Positions 33,384-42,073 of a stretch of 64,000 bases of DNA are shown one piece after another. This stretch comes from Treponema sp. (GTDB lineage Bacteria; Spirochaetota; Spirochaetia; Treponematales; Breznakiellaceae). The translations under genes were made by a program, and so were the position numbers. The notes beneath the pieces are model-generated. The model saw only the letters and a program-made list of their open reading frames with translations, was not told the origin of the DNA and did not search any database. The stretch's first letter is position 1. Each line of letters begins with the position of its first letter. Location of the stretch: contig WRMC01000004.1 of the NCBI GenBank assembly GCA_009777335.1, positions 1 through 64,000 of the forward strand, given 5' to 3'.

Positions 33384-34582
33384 GAGGCCCCTTCTTCCTG
33401 GAAGAGGAGGCGGGTCTGTTTTACGTTCGGGAGGACCTCAAAGAAGACCTCCACCAGGCTGGGGTCGAATTTGGCGCCGCTCATCTTTTTTATTTCTTCC
33501 AGGACCTGCTCTTCTTCCCAGGGCTCCTTGTAGACCCGCCGGGACGAAAGGGCGTCATAGACATCGGCGATGGCCACGATGCGCCCCGCCAGGGAGATCT
33601 CTTCCCCCCGGCGGCCCTCGGGGTAGCCCGAGCCGTCCCAGTTCTCGTGGTGCCCCAGGGCTATGTCCCTGGAAAGGATGTCTATGGGGGACTGGGGATC
33701 GTCGAAGAGGCTGGCTCCATAGACCGTGTGCTGCTGCATCACCAGGAACTCGTTCGTGTCCAGCTTTCCGGGCTTCTTTAAGATCGCATCGGCGATGGCC
33801 ACCTTTCCCACATCGTGGAGCATGGAGGCCATCCGGAGGTTATCCCTATAGACCCCCCGTTCCCGCTGATCGATGTTTTGCTTCTCCGCCCAGAGGTCAT
33901 AGATGTCCACCGAAAATCCTGCCACCCGGTTTACATGGGTCCCCGTCTCTTTGGGGTCCCGCAGTTCCGACATGCGGATCATCCGGAGTATCGATGCCCT
34001 ATCCATGTAGGCCCTCTGGAGGGCTATGGTGGCATAGGAGGCAAAGTGGGTGAGGATGATCTTATCCTCCTCCGGAAAGGGAACTATGTTTCCCTGGGAA
34101 TCAATTTTGTTGATAAGCTGGATGACCCCCAAAAGCCGCTGGTCATCGGTGATGAGGGGGAAGGTGAAGGAAGAGACCGAACGATAGCCCGTCATCTGGT
34201 CAAAGGTAGGATCAAAGGAGTAGGGGGCCGCGGGGGAGATCTCGTACATATCCGGCACATGTACCACCTGCCGGGTCAGGGCACTGTAGCCGGATATGGA
34301 GTTCCCGTTTATGGGGAGGGAGAAGACCTCGTACATCATCTTTTGGCCCGGCGGCAGGGTTTTCTGGATCCTGTCGTTCTGGGCATACTTGATGGCCAGG
34401 GTCTCGCTCTGGAGGCCCCCCTCACTGCTTAGCTGTTTTACATAGATGGAACCCGCATCAGCCTTCACCACCCGGCGGGCCTCTTCCAGGATCCCCTCTA
34501 AAAGGAGATCCAGATCGTGGATCTGGTGAAGCTCCGAATCATTTTCAAGGATAGATTGAATATCCTGGGCCCCTTCTGACAT
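33380..34582 (-). CDS. GAF-HD-GYP protein, probable cyclic-di-GMP phosphodiesterase
   Basis: A soluble protein of 400 residues. A GAF domain (about 20-190; ADAGSIYVKQ, VPDMYEIS, SSFTFPLITDDQRLLGVIQLINK) senses an unknown ligand. The HD-GYP domain (about 200-395) has HDVGKVAIADAIL for the HD metal site and HHENWDGSGYPEGRRGEEI for the second His pair and GYP signature (GSGYP). ARIVAIADVYDAL carries the third metal-binding Asp. All expected residues of an active enzyme are present. Cyclic-di-GMP controls motility in spirochaetes, so a link with the flagellar operon 5 kb away is reasonable. AAGAGG precedes the ATG, and the VOC gene lies one base upstream. Confidence 0.93.
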   Translation of the reverse strand: MSEGAQDIQSILENDSELHQIHDLDLLLEGILEEARRVVKADAGSIYVKQLSSEGGLQSETLAIKYAQNDRIQKTLPPGQKMMYEVFSLPINGNSISGYSALTRQVVHVPDMYEISPAAPYSFDPTFDQMTGYRSVSSFTFPLITDDQRLLGVIQLINKIDSQGNIVPFPEEDKIILTHFASYATIALQRAYMDRASILRMIRMSELRDPKETGTHVNRVAGFSVDIYDLWAEKQNIDQRERGVYRDNLRMASMLHDVGKVAIADAILKKPGKLDTNEFLVMQQHTVYGASLFDDPQSPIDILSRDIALGHHENWDGSGYPEGRRGEEISLAGRIVAIADVYDALSSRRVYKEPWEEEQVLEEIKKMSGAKFDPSLVEVFFEVLPNVKQTRLLFQEEGAS

Positions 34583-34583
34583 G

Positions 34584-35051
34584 CTACCTCTTATAACTCT
34601 CCAGGAGTTCTACAATACACTTGAGATCTTCTGTGGCATCCATGTAAGCATACTCTCCGCTGGCGTCGCCGTAAAGGCCCCGCTGTACCAGCTCCATCCC
34701 CGCCGCCTCAAAGGCCGCCACCGCCTTGTCCATCCCCTGGGTCCTAAAGGCAATGTGGTGTATCCCCTCACCCTTCTGGTCCAAAAATTCCTGCCAGGTG
34801 CTGGGTGCCCCATTGGGCTGGATCAGCTCCACTTGCAAGTGGGGCCCTCCGCTGAAAAAAGCCATAAGGCAGGTGGCATCTGGGGCCTCTTCCCCCCGAA
34901 ACCTGGTCTTGGTGACACTATACTCCCCGGCACTAATGGTAGGGGGAACCGGGACCCCCAAAAAAGCGGCCCATTTTTCCTTGGACCTTTCTATGTCCCT
35001 GACGATGATCCCCACCTGGGTGATTACATTCTCTTCTACAATACCCGCCAT
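34584..35051 (-). CDS. VOC (glyoxalase) superfamily protein, methylmalonyl-CoA epimerase-like
   Basis: The protein has 155 residues made of two beta-alpha-beta-beta-beta units. VITQVGIIVRDIERSKEKWAAFLG (9-32) begins the first; epimerases have His at the Gln11/12 position (IDHIGIAV), so one metal ligand is changed. The second begins GEGIHHIAFRTQGMDKAVAAFEAAGM (about 94-119), and VELLESY closes with the usual Glu. The nearest well-known type is methylmalonyl-CoA epimerase, but the altered ligand argues for a different or lost activity. AAGGAG lies before the ATG, and the gene is probably co-transcribed with the HD-GYP gene one base downstream. Confidence 0.85.
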   Translation of the reverse strand: MAGIVEENVITQVGIIVRDIERSKEKWAAFLGVPVPPTISAGEYSVTKTRFRGEEAPDATCLMAFFSGGPHLQVELIQPNGAPSTWQEFLDQKGEGIHHIAFRTQGMDKAVAAFEAAGMELVQRGLYGDASGEYAYMDATEDLKCIVELLESYKR

Positions 35052-35127
35052 GTGTTGCTCCTTAACGATATGGTATCACAGAAAATTTATTTTGGGGGTA
35101 AAGATGTGTATTGAGGCGGGATCTTGC

Positions 35128-36672
35128 TCACCCGCAGTACTTCTCCAAGGTCCTCTTCACTGCCCCAGGGCCGGCGACCAGTTCTTCGAAGTAGGCTTCG
35201 GCTTTTTCGCCCAGGCCGGCCTGGTAGAGGTCTACGGCGAAGATCCGGGCGTCGGAGAAGATGGGGCGCAGCTGGGGGAAGGGTCCCTTCTGGCCCAGGC
35301 CTATGTCTTTAATATGGGGATAGAGTTCGGCGTAGAGGGGGTCGGCACTTACCTGGAAGGGATTCCCCTGATCATCCAGGCCCATAAGATAGCGGACCCA
35401 GCCGGCCAGGACCAGGGGGATCATGTTTAGGTCTTCGATGCGGAGGGTTTCGCTGGCCAGGTAGGCCTTGATGGTCTCGCCAAAGCGGACGGTGATCTTC
35501 TGGCTAAGGTCTACGGCGATGCGCTGGGGGGTGTCGGGCAGGAAGGGGTTGGGGAGCCTCACCTGGATGGCGGTGCGGATGAACTCCTGGGGATCTATGA
35601 TCCCCGGATGCTCCACCACTGGCATCCCCTCCTTATATCCTATGGTTTCGATCAGTTTAACCAGGAGGGGATTACGCATCTCTTCGCTGATCAGGGTATA
35701 GCCCAAAAGGCAGCCGAAGATAGCCAGGGTTGAATGGAGGGGGTTAAGGCAGCTTTGGACCTTCATCCTCTCGGCCCGGTTGACCGTATCCCGGTCGGTA
35801 AAAAAGACCCCTTCCCCCTCCAGTGGGGGACGGCCATTGGGGAAGTCATCTTCGATGACCAGGTACTGGGTTTCTTCGGCATTAACAAAGGGAGCCGAGA
35901 CCGTGTCTTTCCGGTAGATCTCGGTGTCCCTAAAGCCCAGGTCTTCGAGGATTTTTTGCACGCTGGGGTCCGGGGAGGGGACTATCATGTCTATCATGGT
36001 CCAGGGGAAGCTTATCTTCGATGTATCTTCCATATATTCGATAAAACCCCGGTCCCGGGAGATGAGGCTGGCGGCCTTGCGGACCACCGCAGAAAGCTTG
36101 GCCCCATTGTGGGCGCAGTTATCCATGCTCACCAGGGCCAGAGGATGAGCCCCGGCTTTGTAGCGTTCCAAGAGGAGCAAAGTAAGATCGCTCAGGTAGT
36201 GGCCCCTCTGTCCCAGAGCCTTGTCTTCTATGTTATAGGCCTTTTCGGTGATACTGAAGCTGGCCATCTGCAGCGAAGGGGAACGGAAGATCCGGGCCAG
36301 TTCCTCAAAGTCTTCGGTATTCCCCATCCATAAAGAGTCAGCCACGCTGGCTATGACCTTTTTTTCTATGGTGCCGTCATTTTTTAAGGTGACCCCCAGG
36401 GTGAGGTTATCGCAGGGCTTAAAAACCCGGTCCAGGATCTCCCCGTTCCGCCCCGCCACCATGATGATGCCGGTTTTCACCAGCCCCTTATCAAGGAGGG
36501 TTTGCTGGAGGGCCGCGCCGAAGATCCGAAAAATGTTCCCCGAACCAAAGTGGACCCATCCGGGCTCGGCCCTGGTGGCGGCTATCATGGCTTCCCGGTC
36601 AAACTGGGGAAGTTTTATCCCCGCCTGGGCCCACTGGGCCTTATGGGCTAGTTCCTGGTTTCTAAGCTTCAT
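35128..36672 (-). CDS. Long-chain polyol/uronate dehydrogenase family (mannitol dehydrogenase or fructuronate reductase-like)
   Basis: A cytoplasmic NAD(P)-dependent oxidoreductase of 514 residues. The N-terminal nucleotide-binding part contains GWVHFGSGNIFRIFGA (about 38-53), a variant of the GxGxFxxxH signature. The catalytic block ALVSMDNCAHNGAKL (about 179-193) is the family SxDNxxxNG motif. FVNAEETQYLVIEDDFPNGRPPLE (about 245-268) and AIFGCLLGYTLISEEM (about 308-325) are also family-like. UxuB, UxaB and MtlD cannot be told apart by eye. The divergent genes (Gfo/Idh oxidoreductase, TIM-barrel isomerase) favour a sugar-acid or rare polyol pathway. Confidence 0.88.
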   Translation of the reverse strand: MKLRNQELAHKAQWAQAGIKLPQFDREAMIAATRAEPGWVHFGSGNIFRIFGAALQQTLLDKGLVKTGIIMVAGRNGEILDRVFKPCDNLTLGVTLKNDGTIEKKVIASVADSLWMGNTEDFEELARIFRSPSLQMASFSITEKAYNIEDKALGQRGHYLSDLTLLLLERYKAGAHPLALVSMDNCAHNGAKLSAVVRKAASLISRDRGFIEYMEDTSKISFPWTMIDMIVPSPDPSVQKILEDLGFRDTEIYRKDTVSAPFVNAEETQYLVIEDDFPNGRPPLEGEGVFFTDRDTVNRAERMKVQSCLNPLHSTLAIFGCLLGYTLISEEMRNPLLVKLIETIGYKEGMPVVEHPGIIDPQEFIRTAIQVRLPNPFLPDTPQRIAVDLSQKITVRFGETIKAYLASETLRIEDLNMIPLVLAGWVRYLMGLDDQGNPFQVSADPLYAELYPHIKDIGLGQKGPFPQLRPIFSDARIFAVDLYQAGLGEKAEAYFEELVAGPGAVKRTLEKYCG

Positions 36673-36718
36673 ACATTCATTTTAGCAGGGAAGGGGAGCT
36701 TTGTCCCCGGCCCTTCCC

Positions 36719-36747
36719 TTGTTCCATCCCATAAAGCGTAGTATGAT
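36719..36747 (+). promoter_or_regulatory. Sigma70-type promoter of the Gfo/Idh operon
   Basis: TTGTTC (36719-36724) and TATGAT (36742-36747) are 17 bases apart. The start point near 36754 gives a leader of about 19 bases containing AAGGAGG before the ATG at 36773. The TATGAT -10 recurs in the two flagellar promoters of this window. Confidence 0.65.
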
Positions 36748-36772
36748 TTTTGTAAGCATAAGGAGGAGCGGC

Positions 36773-37939
36773 ATGGCCAAGGTAAAACTGGGGATCATAG
36801 GGCTGGGCAACATGGGGACCTCCCATGTAAAGGCCCTCCATCAGGGTCTGGTGCCCGACATGGAGCTGAGCGTCGTATCGGACCGGCTGGAGGGCCGGCA
36901 GAAGTGGGTCAAGGAGCTCATGGGCGGGGACTTTCCGGTCTTTAGCGAGGGGACCGACCTGATCCAAAGCGGGGCCTGTGATGCGGTCCTGGTGGCCACC
37001 CCCCACTACGATCATCCCCCCCTCTCCATCGCAGCCTTTAAAGCGGGGCTCCACGTGATGTGCGAAAAACCCGCCGGGGTCTACACCAAGCAGGTAAAAG
37101 AGATGAACAAGGCCGCCGCCGATTCGGGCCTGGTCTTTGGGATGATGTTTAATCAGCGGACCAACAGCTACTTCCAGAAGATGAGGGAGCTGGTCCAGGG
37201 GGGATCCCTGGGGGCCATTAAGCGGGTAAGCTGGATCATCACCAACTGGTATAGGCCCCAGGTCTACTACGATTCGGGGGACTGGCGGGCCACCTGGGAC
37301 GGCGAGGGGGGCGGGGTGCTCCTGAATCAATGCCCCCACAACCTGGACCTCCTCCAGTGGATCTGCGGGATGCCCAACAAGGTCCGGGCCTTCTGCCATA
37401 ACGGCAAGTGGCACGATATTGAAGTTGAAGACGATGTGACCGCCTATCTGGAGTACCCCAACGGGGCCACCGGGACCTTTATCACCTCCACCGCCGATGC
37501 CCCTGGGACCAACCGCTTTGAGGTGACCCTAGAATGGGGAAAGATCATCAACGAAGACACCACCAAACTGACCCTCCACAAGCTGGAGATGAACGAGCGG
37601 GAATTTACCAAGATAGCCAAGGGGGGCTTCGATGCCCCCAAGGTGACGGTGGAGGAGATAACCACCGACGGCTCCAACGAACAGCACGTGGGGGTCCTCA
37701 AGGCCTTTGCGGGCCGGATCCTCCATGGGAGTCCCCTGGTGGCCGAGGGGGCCGAGGGGATTAACGGCCTTACCCTTTCCAACGCCATGCACCTCTCCAG
37801 CTGGACCGATTCTACGGTGAGCATCCCCTTTGACGAGGATCTCTTTTTATCAGAACTGACCAAGCGCCGTTCCCTTTCCCCCAAGAAGGCGGGGACCGGG
37901 GCAGTCTTTGAGTCCGGCCGGCTGCCTAATAAGGCCTAA
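36773..37939 (+). CDS. Gfo/Idh/MocA-family NAD(P)-dependent oxidoreductase
   Basis: The protein has 388 residues from the ATG at 36773, preceded by AAGGAGGAGCGGC; the open frame continues 24 codons upstream without a Shine-Dalgarno sequence and over the promoter. The Rossmann start is KLGIIGLGNMGTSHVKALH (4-22). AVLVATPHYDHPP and the CEKPAG motif near 105 contain the conserved Lys-Pro. The second domain has VLLNQCPHNLDLLQWICG, with the usual H-x-x-D-near-active-site pattern. Relatives oxidise inositols, sugars or glycosides at one hydroxyl. It is first of three genes and is followed after 16 bases by a sugar isomerase. Confidence 0.93.
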   Translation: MAKVKLGIIGLGNMGTSHVKALHQGLVPDMELSVVSDRLEGRQKWVKELMGGDFPVFSEGTDLIQSGACDAVLVATPHYDHPPLSIAAFKAGLHVMCEKPAGVYTKQVKEMNKAAADSGLVFGMMFNQRTNSYFQKMRELVQGGSLGAIKRVSWIITNWYRPQVYYDSGDWRATWDGEGGGVLLNQCPHNLDLLQWICGMPNKVRAFCHNGKWHDIEVEDDVTAYLEYPNGATGTFITSTADAPGTNRFEVTLEWGKIINEDTTKLTLHKLEMNEREFTKIAKGGFDAPKVTVEEITTDGSNEQHVGVLKAFAGRILHGSPLVAEGAEGINGLTLSNAMHLSSWTDSTVSIPFDEDLFLSELTKRRSLSPKKAGTGAVFESGRLPNKA

Positions 37940-37955
37940 GGTAAGGAGGAAGATC

Positions 37956-38780
37956 ATGAAACTAGCATTTAGTACCCTGGGTTGCCACGATTTTACCCTG
38001 GACCAGATTATTGCCTCCGCTCAAAAATACGGCTATGGGGGCCTGGAACTGCGCCATGTGGCCGGGACGGTCCGGCTCTGGGAGCTGCCGGAATTTTCTT
38101 CCCCCGCCGCTTTGGAGGCGACCAAAAAAAAGCTGGACGATGCGGGCCTGACTGTCTGCGGCATAGGAGCCTCGGGTTCCTTTGCGAGCTCCGGGCTTCC
38201 CCACCGCCGGGCCCTCATGGATGACCTAAAACGCTGGGCCGAGGTTGCCCAGGGTCTTAATTGTCCTTATCTGCGGGTCTTTGGGGGCCCGGTGCCCCAG
38301 GGGATGAGCCTCCCGGCGGCCCGGCACTCCAGCGCCGAGGGCCTTAGCGAGGCAGTCCCGGTGATGGCCAAATACGGGGTAACCCTCCTTTTAGAAACCC
38401 ACGACTCCTTTTCCATGGCCCGGGATCTCCTCCCTCTCCTTAGAATGGTCCAGGGGCCCGTGGGCATAGTCTGGGACATCCTCCACCCCATCCGTTTTGG
38501 AGAGACCCTGGAAGACACCTGGGCCAGCCTGGCTCCCTTTATAAAGCATGTACATCTAAAAGATTCCCGGATTTATAATGATCGAGGTTTTGACTATATC
38601 ATCCCCGGCCAGGGGATCCTGCCCCTGCCCCAGATGATCCGTACCCTCCAGAGGAGCGGCTACCAGGGCTGGTACAGCTTTGAGTGGGAGCGGGGCTGGC
38701 ACCCGGAGATTCCCCACAGCGATGTGGCCTTCCCGGCCTACATAGAGTACATGAAGCCATTTGCCGCTCAGCAGGGGTAA
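37956..38780 (+). CDS. Sugar phosphate isomerase/epimerase-type TIM-barrel protein (AP endonuclease 2 superfamily)
   Basis: The protein has 274 residues from the ATG at 37956, preceded by TAAGGAGGAAGATC. KLAFSTLGCHDFTLDQIIASAQKYGYGGLELR (2-33) starts the barrel. Likely metal ligands are the Glu in TLLLETHDSF, Asp in GIVWDILHPI, His in KHVHLKDSRI and Glu in WYSFEWERGW, the usual set of this superfamily. It probably works with the upstream Gfo/Idh enzyme on one sugar or inositol derivative. The stop and the start of the phosphoesterase gene share a base (TAATG). Confidence 0.93.
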   Translation: MKLAFSTLGCHDFTLDQIIASAQKYGYGGLELRHVAGTVRLWELPEFSSPAALEATKKKLDDAGLTVCGIGASGSFASSGLPHRRALMDDLKRWAEVAQGLNCPYLRVFGGPVPQGMSLPAARHSSAEGLSEAVPVMAKYGVTLLLETHDSFSMARDLLPLLRMVQGPVGIVWDILHPIRFGETLEDTWASLAPFIKHVHLKDSRIYNDRGFDYIIPGQGILPLPQMIRTLQRSGYQGWYSFEWERGWHPEIPHSDVAFPAYIEYMKPFAAQQG

Positions 38781-39841
38781 TGAAATCTAGCTTTTTCCTC
38801 GAGATGCTGAACAAACGCTTCAGCCCCGATACGGTATTGGATCTCACCGATGGAAAGAAGGTCCTTATCATGAGTGACTTCCACATGGGTTCGGGCCGGC
38901 GGGACGACTTTAAACGGAACGGCGAAATGGTCACCCGGATCCTCGAGGATTTTTATTACCGTCAGGGCTGGAACATCATTCTTAACGGTGATATTGAAGA
39001 ACTCGCTACCTGTTCATACCGGGACATAAAACAAAAATGGCCCGCCACCTATAGGGTTTTTGATCAATTTTCTGCTGGAGACAGACTGTATAAGACCCTG
39101 GGGAACCATGACGAGGGCCTTCCCTTCGTTAAGGATTATCCCTATCCCCTTTACAACGTGATCCGATTGGAAACTTCTCATACACCTATTTATGTGTTCC
39201 ATGGGCATCAGTCATCCAGGGTATATACGGATTTTAATTATGTCGTCAGGCTTGCTCTGCGTTATTTGTTTAAACCCCTAGGGATTTTAAACATCAGATC
39301 TGCCCGTAACCCAAGGCGGCGTTTTCATGTGGAAAAACAGGCCTATAAATTTTCCACCGATAAAGATTGCATTTCCGTCATAGCTCATACTCACCGCCCC
39401 CTTTTCGAATCCCTGGGGCGTTTTGAGTATATTAAATTCGAAATTGAAAGGCTCTGCAGGGATTATCCTGCCTCCCAGGGGGAGGCCCGGGTAAAAATTG
39501 AAAAAGAAGTCAAAGCCCTGAGGGGGGAGTTAAAGAAACTTAAACGATCAGAACGGCGCTCCAGCCTTAGGGCAAGCCTTTATGGAGATGAACTCCCTGT
39601 GCCCTGCCTTTTTAATTCTGGTTCCGTTATTGGAAAAAAGGGCATTTATGCCATAGAGGTAGATAACGAACATATATCTTTAATCTACTGGTTTGCCGAA
39701 GGCCGGGGAAAAAAGTTTGTTAGACGGGGTGATTACACCATAGAAGACCATAACGGCTACTTCCGCTCGGTCCTAAACCAAAACCGCCTGGATTACATCA
39801 AGGCAAAGATAGAGTTGTTTAGTAATAAAAAGGATAATTGA
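38780..39841 (+). CDS. Calcineurin-like metallophosphoesterase
   Basis: The protein has 353 residues from the ATG at 38780, which shares a base with the previous stop. Motifs in order are SDFHMGSGRRDD (about 34-45; DxH, with the GxxDD variant), LNGDIEELAT (about 68-77), LGNHDEG (about 107-113), VFHGHQS (about 137-143) and VIAHTHRPLF (about 204-213). These complete the two-metal site. A basic, charged helix-forming stretch (about 230-280) precedes the end. The LNGDIEE form resembles UDP-2,3-diacylglucosamine hydrolases, but treponemes usually lack lipopolysaccharide, so the substrate is open. Parts of the gene are less G+C-rich than its neighbours. A 127-base gap with the flagellar promoter follows. 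Confidence 0.9.
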   Translation: MKSSFFLEMLNKRFSPDTVLDLTDGKKVLIMSDFHMGSGRRDDFKRNGEMVTRILEDFYYRQGWNIILNGDIEELATCSYRDIKQKWPATYRVFDQFSAGDRLYKTLGNHDEGLPFVKDYPYPLYNVIRLETSHTPIYVFHGHQSSRVYTDFNYVVRLALRYLFKPLGILNIRSARNPRRRFHVEKQAYKFSTDKDCISVIAHTHRPLFESLGRFEYIKFEIERLCRDYPASQGEARVKIEKEVKALRGELKKLKRSERRSSLRASLYGDELPVPCLFNSGSVIGKKGIYAIEVDNEHISLIYWFAEGRGKKFVRRGDYTIEDHNGYFRSVLNQNRLDYIKAKIELFSNKKDN

Positions 39842-39916
39842 TATGTGTATGAGAGCCGCCCGCCTACTAGAGGTGCAAAGAGCATATTTAACTCCCCCTC
39901 CCAACTAACCGAAAAT

Positions 39917-39945
39917 TTGACAAAGATCCGGCAATATGCTATGAT
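39917..39945 (+). promoter_or_regulatory. Main promoter of the flagellar operon
   Basis: TTGACA (39917-39922) and TATGAT (39940-39945) are separated by 17 bases: a consensus -35 and a near-consensus -10 of the housekeeping sigma70 type. The start point near 39952 gives a leader of about 17 bases containing GGGAGG before the flbB ATG at 39969. A sigma70 rather than sigma28 or sigma54 promoter for this operon agrees with what is known in Borrelia and Treponema. Confidence 0.8.
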
Positions 39946-39968
39946 GTTTATACTTTGGGAGGCTTATT

Positions 39969-40604
39969 ATGGGCAGGATTGTGGTCTTGCTTTTTCTCAT
40001 CTTAATTTTAGCCGGAGGGGGCATCCTCTGGTTCGACTACCTCAACGTTATCGATGCCAAGCACGTCATAGGGCCCGTGGCCAATGTCCTTAGGGGGGTT
40101 CCCTTCCTGGGGCAGTACATGCCTGCTGCCGAGGCCCGGTCCCCGGATCTCATCATTGATGAAACCTTTTTCAACCTCGATGCAGAACGCCTGGCGGTGC
40201 GCCTGGAGGCCCTGGAGTTCCGGAATCTGGAGCTGGACCGGCAGGAACAGGACCTGCAGTTGGCCCGGGGTCAGATAGAACAGATGGCCCAGGAGCTGGA
40301 GGAGCGCCAAAGAGCTTTAGATGAACGGGAGAATTCCTTCAATGCCATGCTCACAGATGCCGAAATTAGAGATAGGACCGTCGAACGGAACAGCATCAAT
40401 CTGACCAACATGCCCCCAGAGCGAGCGGTGGGTATCTTGGCAGCCATGGATGACCAGGACGTGATCGACGTGTTTCGGAAAACCGATGAGCTAGCAGAAG
40501 CGGCGGGAAACGCTTCCATCGTTCCTTACTGGATGTCCCTCATGGACCCCCTAAGGGCGGCGGACATAAGCCGCAAGATGGTCGGAAGGCCCTCTTCTTT
40601 GTAA
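39969..40604 (+). CDS. flbB: Flagellar collar/motility protein FlbB (MotE-like)
   Basis: The protein has 211 residues. A signal-anchor TM segment (3-25), a periplasmic region, a long heptad-rich coiled coil (about 65-120; LEALEFRNLELDRQEQDLQLARGQIEQMAQELEERQ) and a C-terminal MgtE-N-like helical domain (about 140-205; NMPPERAVGILAAMDDQDVIDVFRK) are visible. This is the layout of spirochaete FlbB and of MotE chaperones in other bacteria. FlbB is needed in Borrelia for the periplasmic collar around the motor. It opens the operon, directly before fliK, the order known in Borrelia. GGGAGG lies 6 bases before the ATG. Confidence 0.85.
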   Translation: MGRIVVLLFLILILAGGGILWFDYLNVIDAKHVIGPVANVLRGVPFLGQYMPAAEARSPDLIIDETFFNLDAERLAVRLEALEFRNLELDRQEQDLQLARGQIEQMAQELEERQRALDERENSFNAMLTDAEIRDRTVERNSINLTNMPPERAVGILAAMDDQDVIDVFRKTDELAEAAGNASIVPYWMSLMDPLRAADISRKMVGRPSSL

Positions 40605-40660
40605 CATAGCCTGACTCTCGGTGTTCCGAATTATTTTTTACAATAATGAGGAGGCCGGGA

Positions 40661-42064
40661 TTGGTTCATTTATCAAATCCCCCGTCGGTAACTCTTCCAG
40701 AAAGTGCCTATCTCCAGAAAGAGGCCAGTCTTAGCCAGACCGATGCCCCGGGAGAAGAGCTTTCTTCGGGAGAGGAGCTGCGGCAAAAACGCAAACCCGG
40801 CATGTTCGCAGAACTACTCGAGGGTATCCGGGCCCGGGGAGACCCCCCGGATATCGAAGGGATAGGAAAGCTGCCTGCCGAAGGTACCGAATTACTCGTA
40901 TCTATTAATGAAGAAGGGGATCCCGAGGGCCTGTCGAGGCTGATCCAGGGCTTTCTTTCACAGAATGGGGAGACCCTGGAAGTCATGGCCTCCCTGGCTG
41001 AGGAGCCCGCTGCTCCCCTAGCGGCTGATCTGGGCCTGGTGGTCCAGAACCCGGAACTTCCCCTGGAGCTTATTTCCACAGAAGCCGAAGAGCTGCCTCA
41101 ATCAGCCCCAGGGCTGTCCAAGGAAGCTCTTCCTGTCAGGGCAGCTCCCCTGCCGGAACCAGAAGTTCAGGTTCCCATGGAGAGGCTCGATCAGGCTGAA
41201 GTCCCGGTCCCCCCGCAAAGGGCCGAGGGACCAAGCCCTGCAGAATCACGCCAGGATCTGGCGGCCCAGAGGTTTATCCCCGAAAAGGAGGCCCCGGCGG
41301 CCCGGGATTTTCTGGGAAACCAAAGGGATGACCTGCCTAAGGAAGAGGCCCGGGACCCGGGGAGATTACAGGAACTGCGAAGGTCCAAGGGCCGCCCCAG
41401 TATAGAAGTCCGGGATCTTAGGACCGCCTTCGAGGGAGGGGAACTGCGGGAAGCAAGCCCGGGGCAGACCGCCCTTGCATCCAGGGCCCCCCAGGCAGAA
41501 ACGGAGATCCTGGTAGATCTGCGGCTTAGCCAGGCCAGGGCAGATAGTTCGGCCCAGCTAGGCAGGGACAGCAGCTACAGCCAGCGCTTCGAAGATGCCC
41601 TGGCCAGGGAACTCCGGGGGAACCTCAGCAACGACATAGTCCGGGATGCCCTGGTGGTAGTACGCAACGGAGGGGAGGGCAGCATACGCCTTAACCTGCG
41701 GCCTGCCTCCCTGGGGGATGTAAAGATACGCCTCGAATTGGTCGAAAACAAGATCACGGGGTTTATCATGCTGGAAAGCAGCGAGGCCCTGCGGGCATTC
41801 GAGCGGGAGCTTCCCGTGTTGGAAAGGGCCTTTAGGGATTCAGGCTTCAGCGAGACCAGCCTGGAACTCTTCCTGTCCCAGGATGGGTGGAACCCTGGCC
41901 AAGAGAGGGAGCAGCATGAGGACATGCTGAGGTTCCTTCAGGCCCAGGCGGCCTTCCGCTACGATGCTGACAGTTATGATTCTGCAGAGGCTTCTGCCCT
42001 GATCCAGGACGGAAGGCCCTCGGCCCTTATACCGGGGTATACCCCGGTCAACCTGCTTGTATAG
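40661..42064 (+). CDS. fliK: Flagellar hook-length control protein FliK
   Basis: The protein has about 467 residues. A low-complexity Glu/Pro/Ala-rich ruler region (1-300) precedes the conserved Flg_hook domain (about 320-420; IVRDALVVVRNGGEGSIRLNLRPASLGDVKIRLELVENK). It measures hook length and switches FlhB specificity. The start is chosen as the TTG at 40661, because GAGGAGG (40648-40654) lies 6 bases before it. An ATG five codons upstream (40646) has no ribosome-binding site and would put that Shine-Dalgarno sequence inside the gene. It is followed after 9 bases by flgD. Confidence 0.88.
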   Translation: MVHLSNPPSVTLPESAYLQKEASLSQTDAPGEELSSGEELRQKRKPGMFAELLEGIRARGDPPDIEGIGKLPAEGTELLVSINEEGDPEGLSRLIQGFLSQNGETLEVMASLAEEPAAPLAADLGLVVQNPELPLELISTEAEELPQSAPGLSKEALPVRAAPLPEPEVQVPMERLDQAEVPVPPQRAEGPSPAESRQDLAAQRFIPEKEAPAARDFLGNQRDDLPKEEARDPGRLQELRRSKGRPSIEVRDLRTAFEGGELREASPGQTALASRAPQAETEILVDLRLSQARADSSAQLGRDSSYSQRFEDALARELRGNLSNDIVRDALVVVRNGGEGSIRLNLRPASLGDVKIRLELVENKITGFIMLESSEALRAFERELPVLERAFRDSGFSETSLELFLSQDGWNPGQEREQHEDMLRFLQAQAAFRYDADSYDSAEASALIQDGRPSALIPGYTPVNLLV

Positions 42065-42073
42065 GAGCATAGG

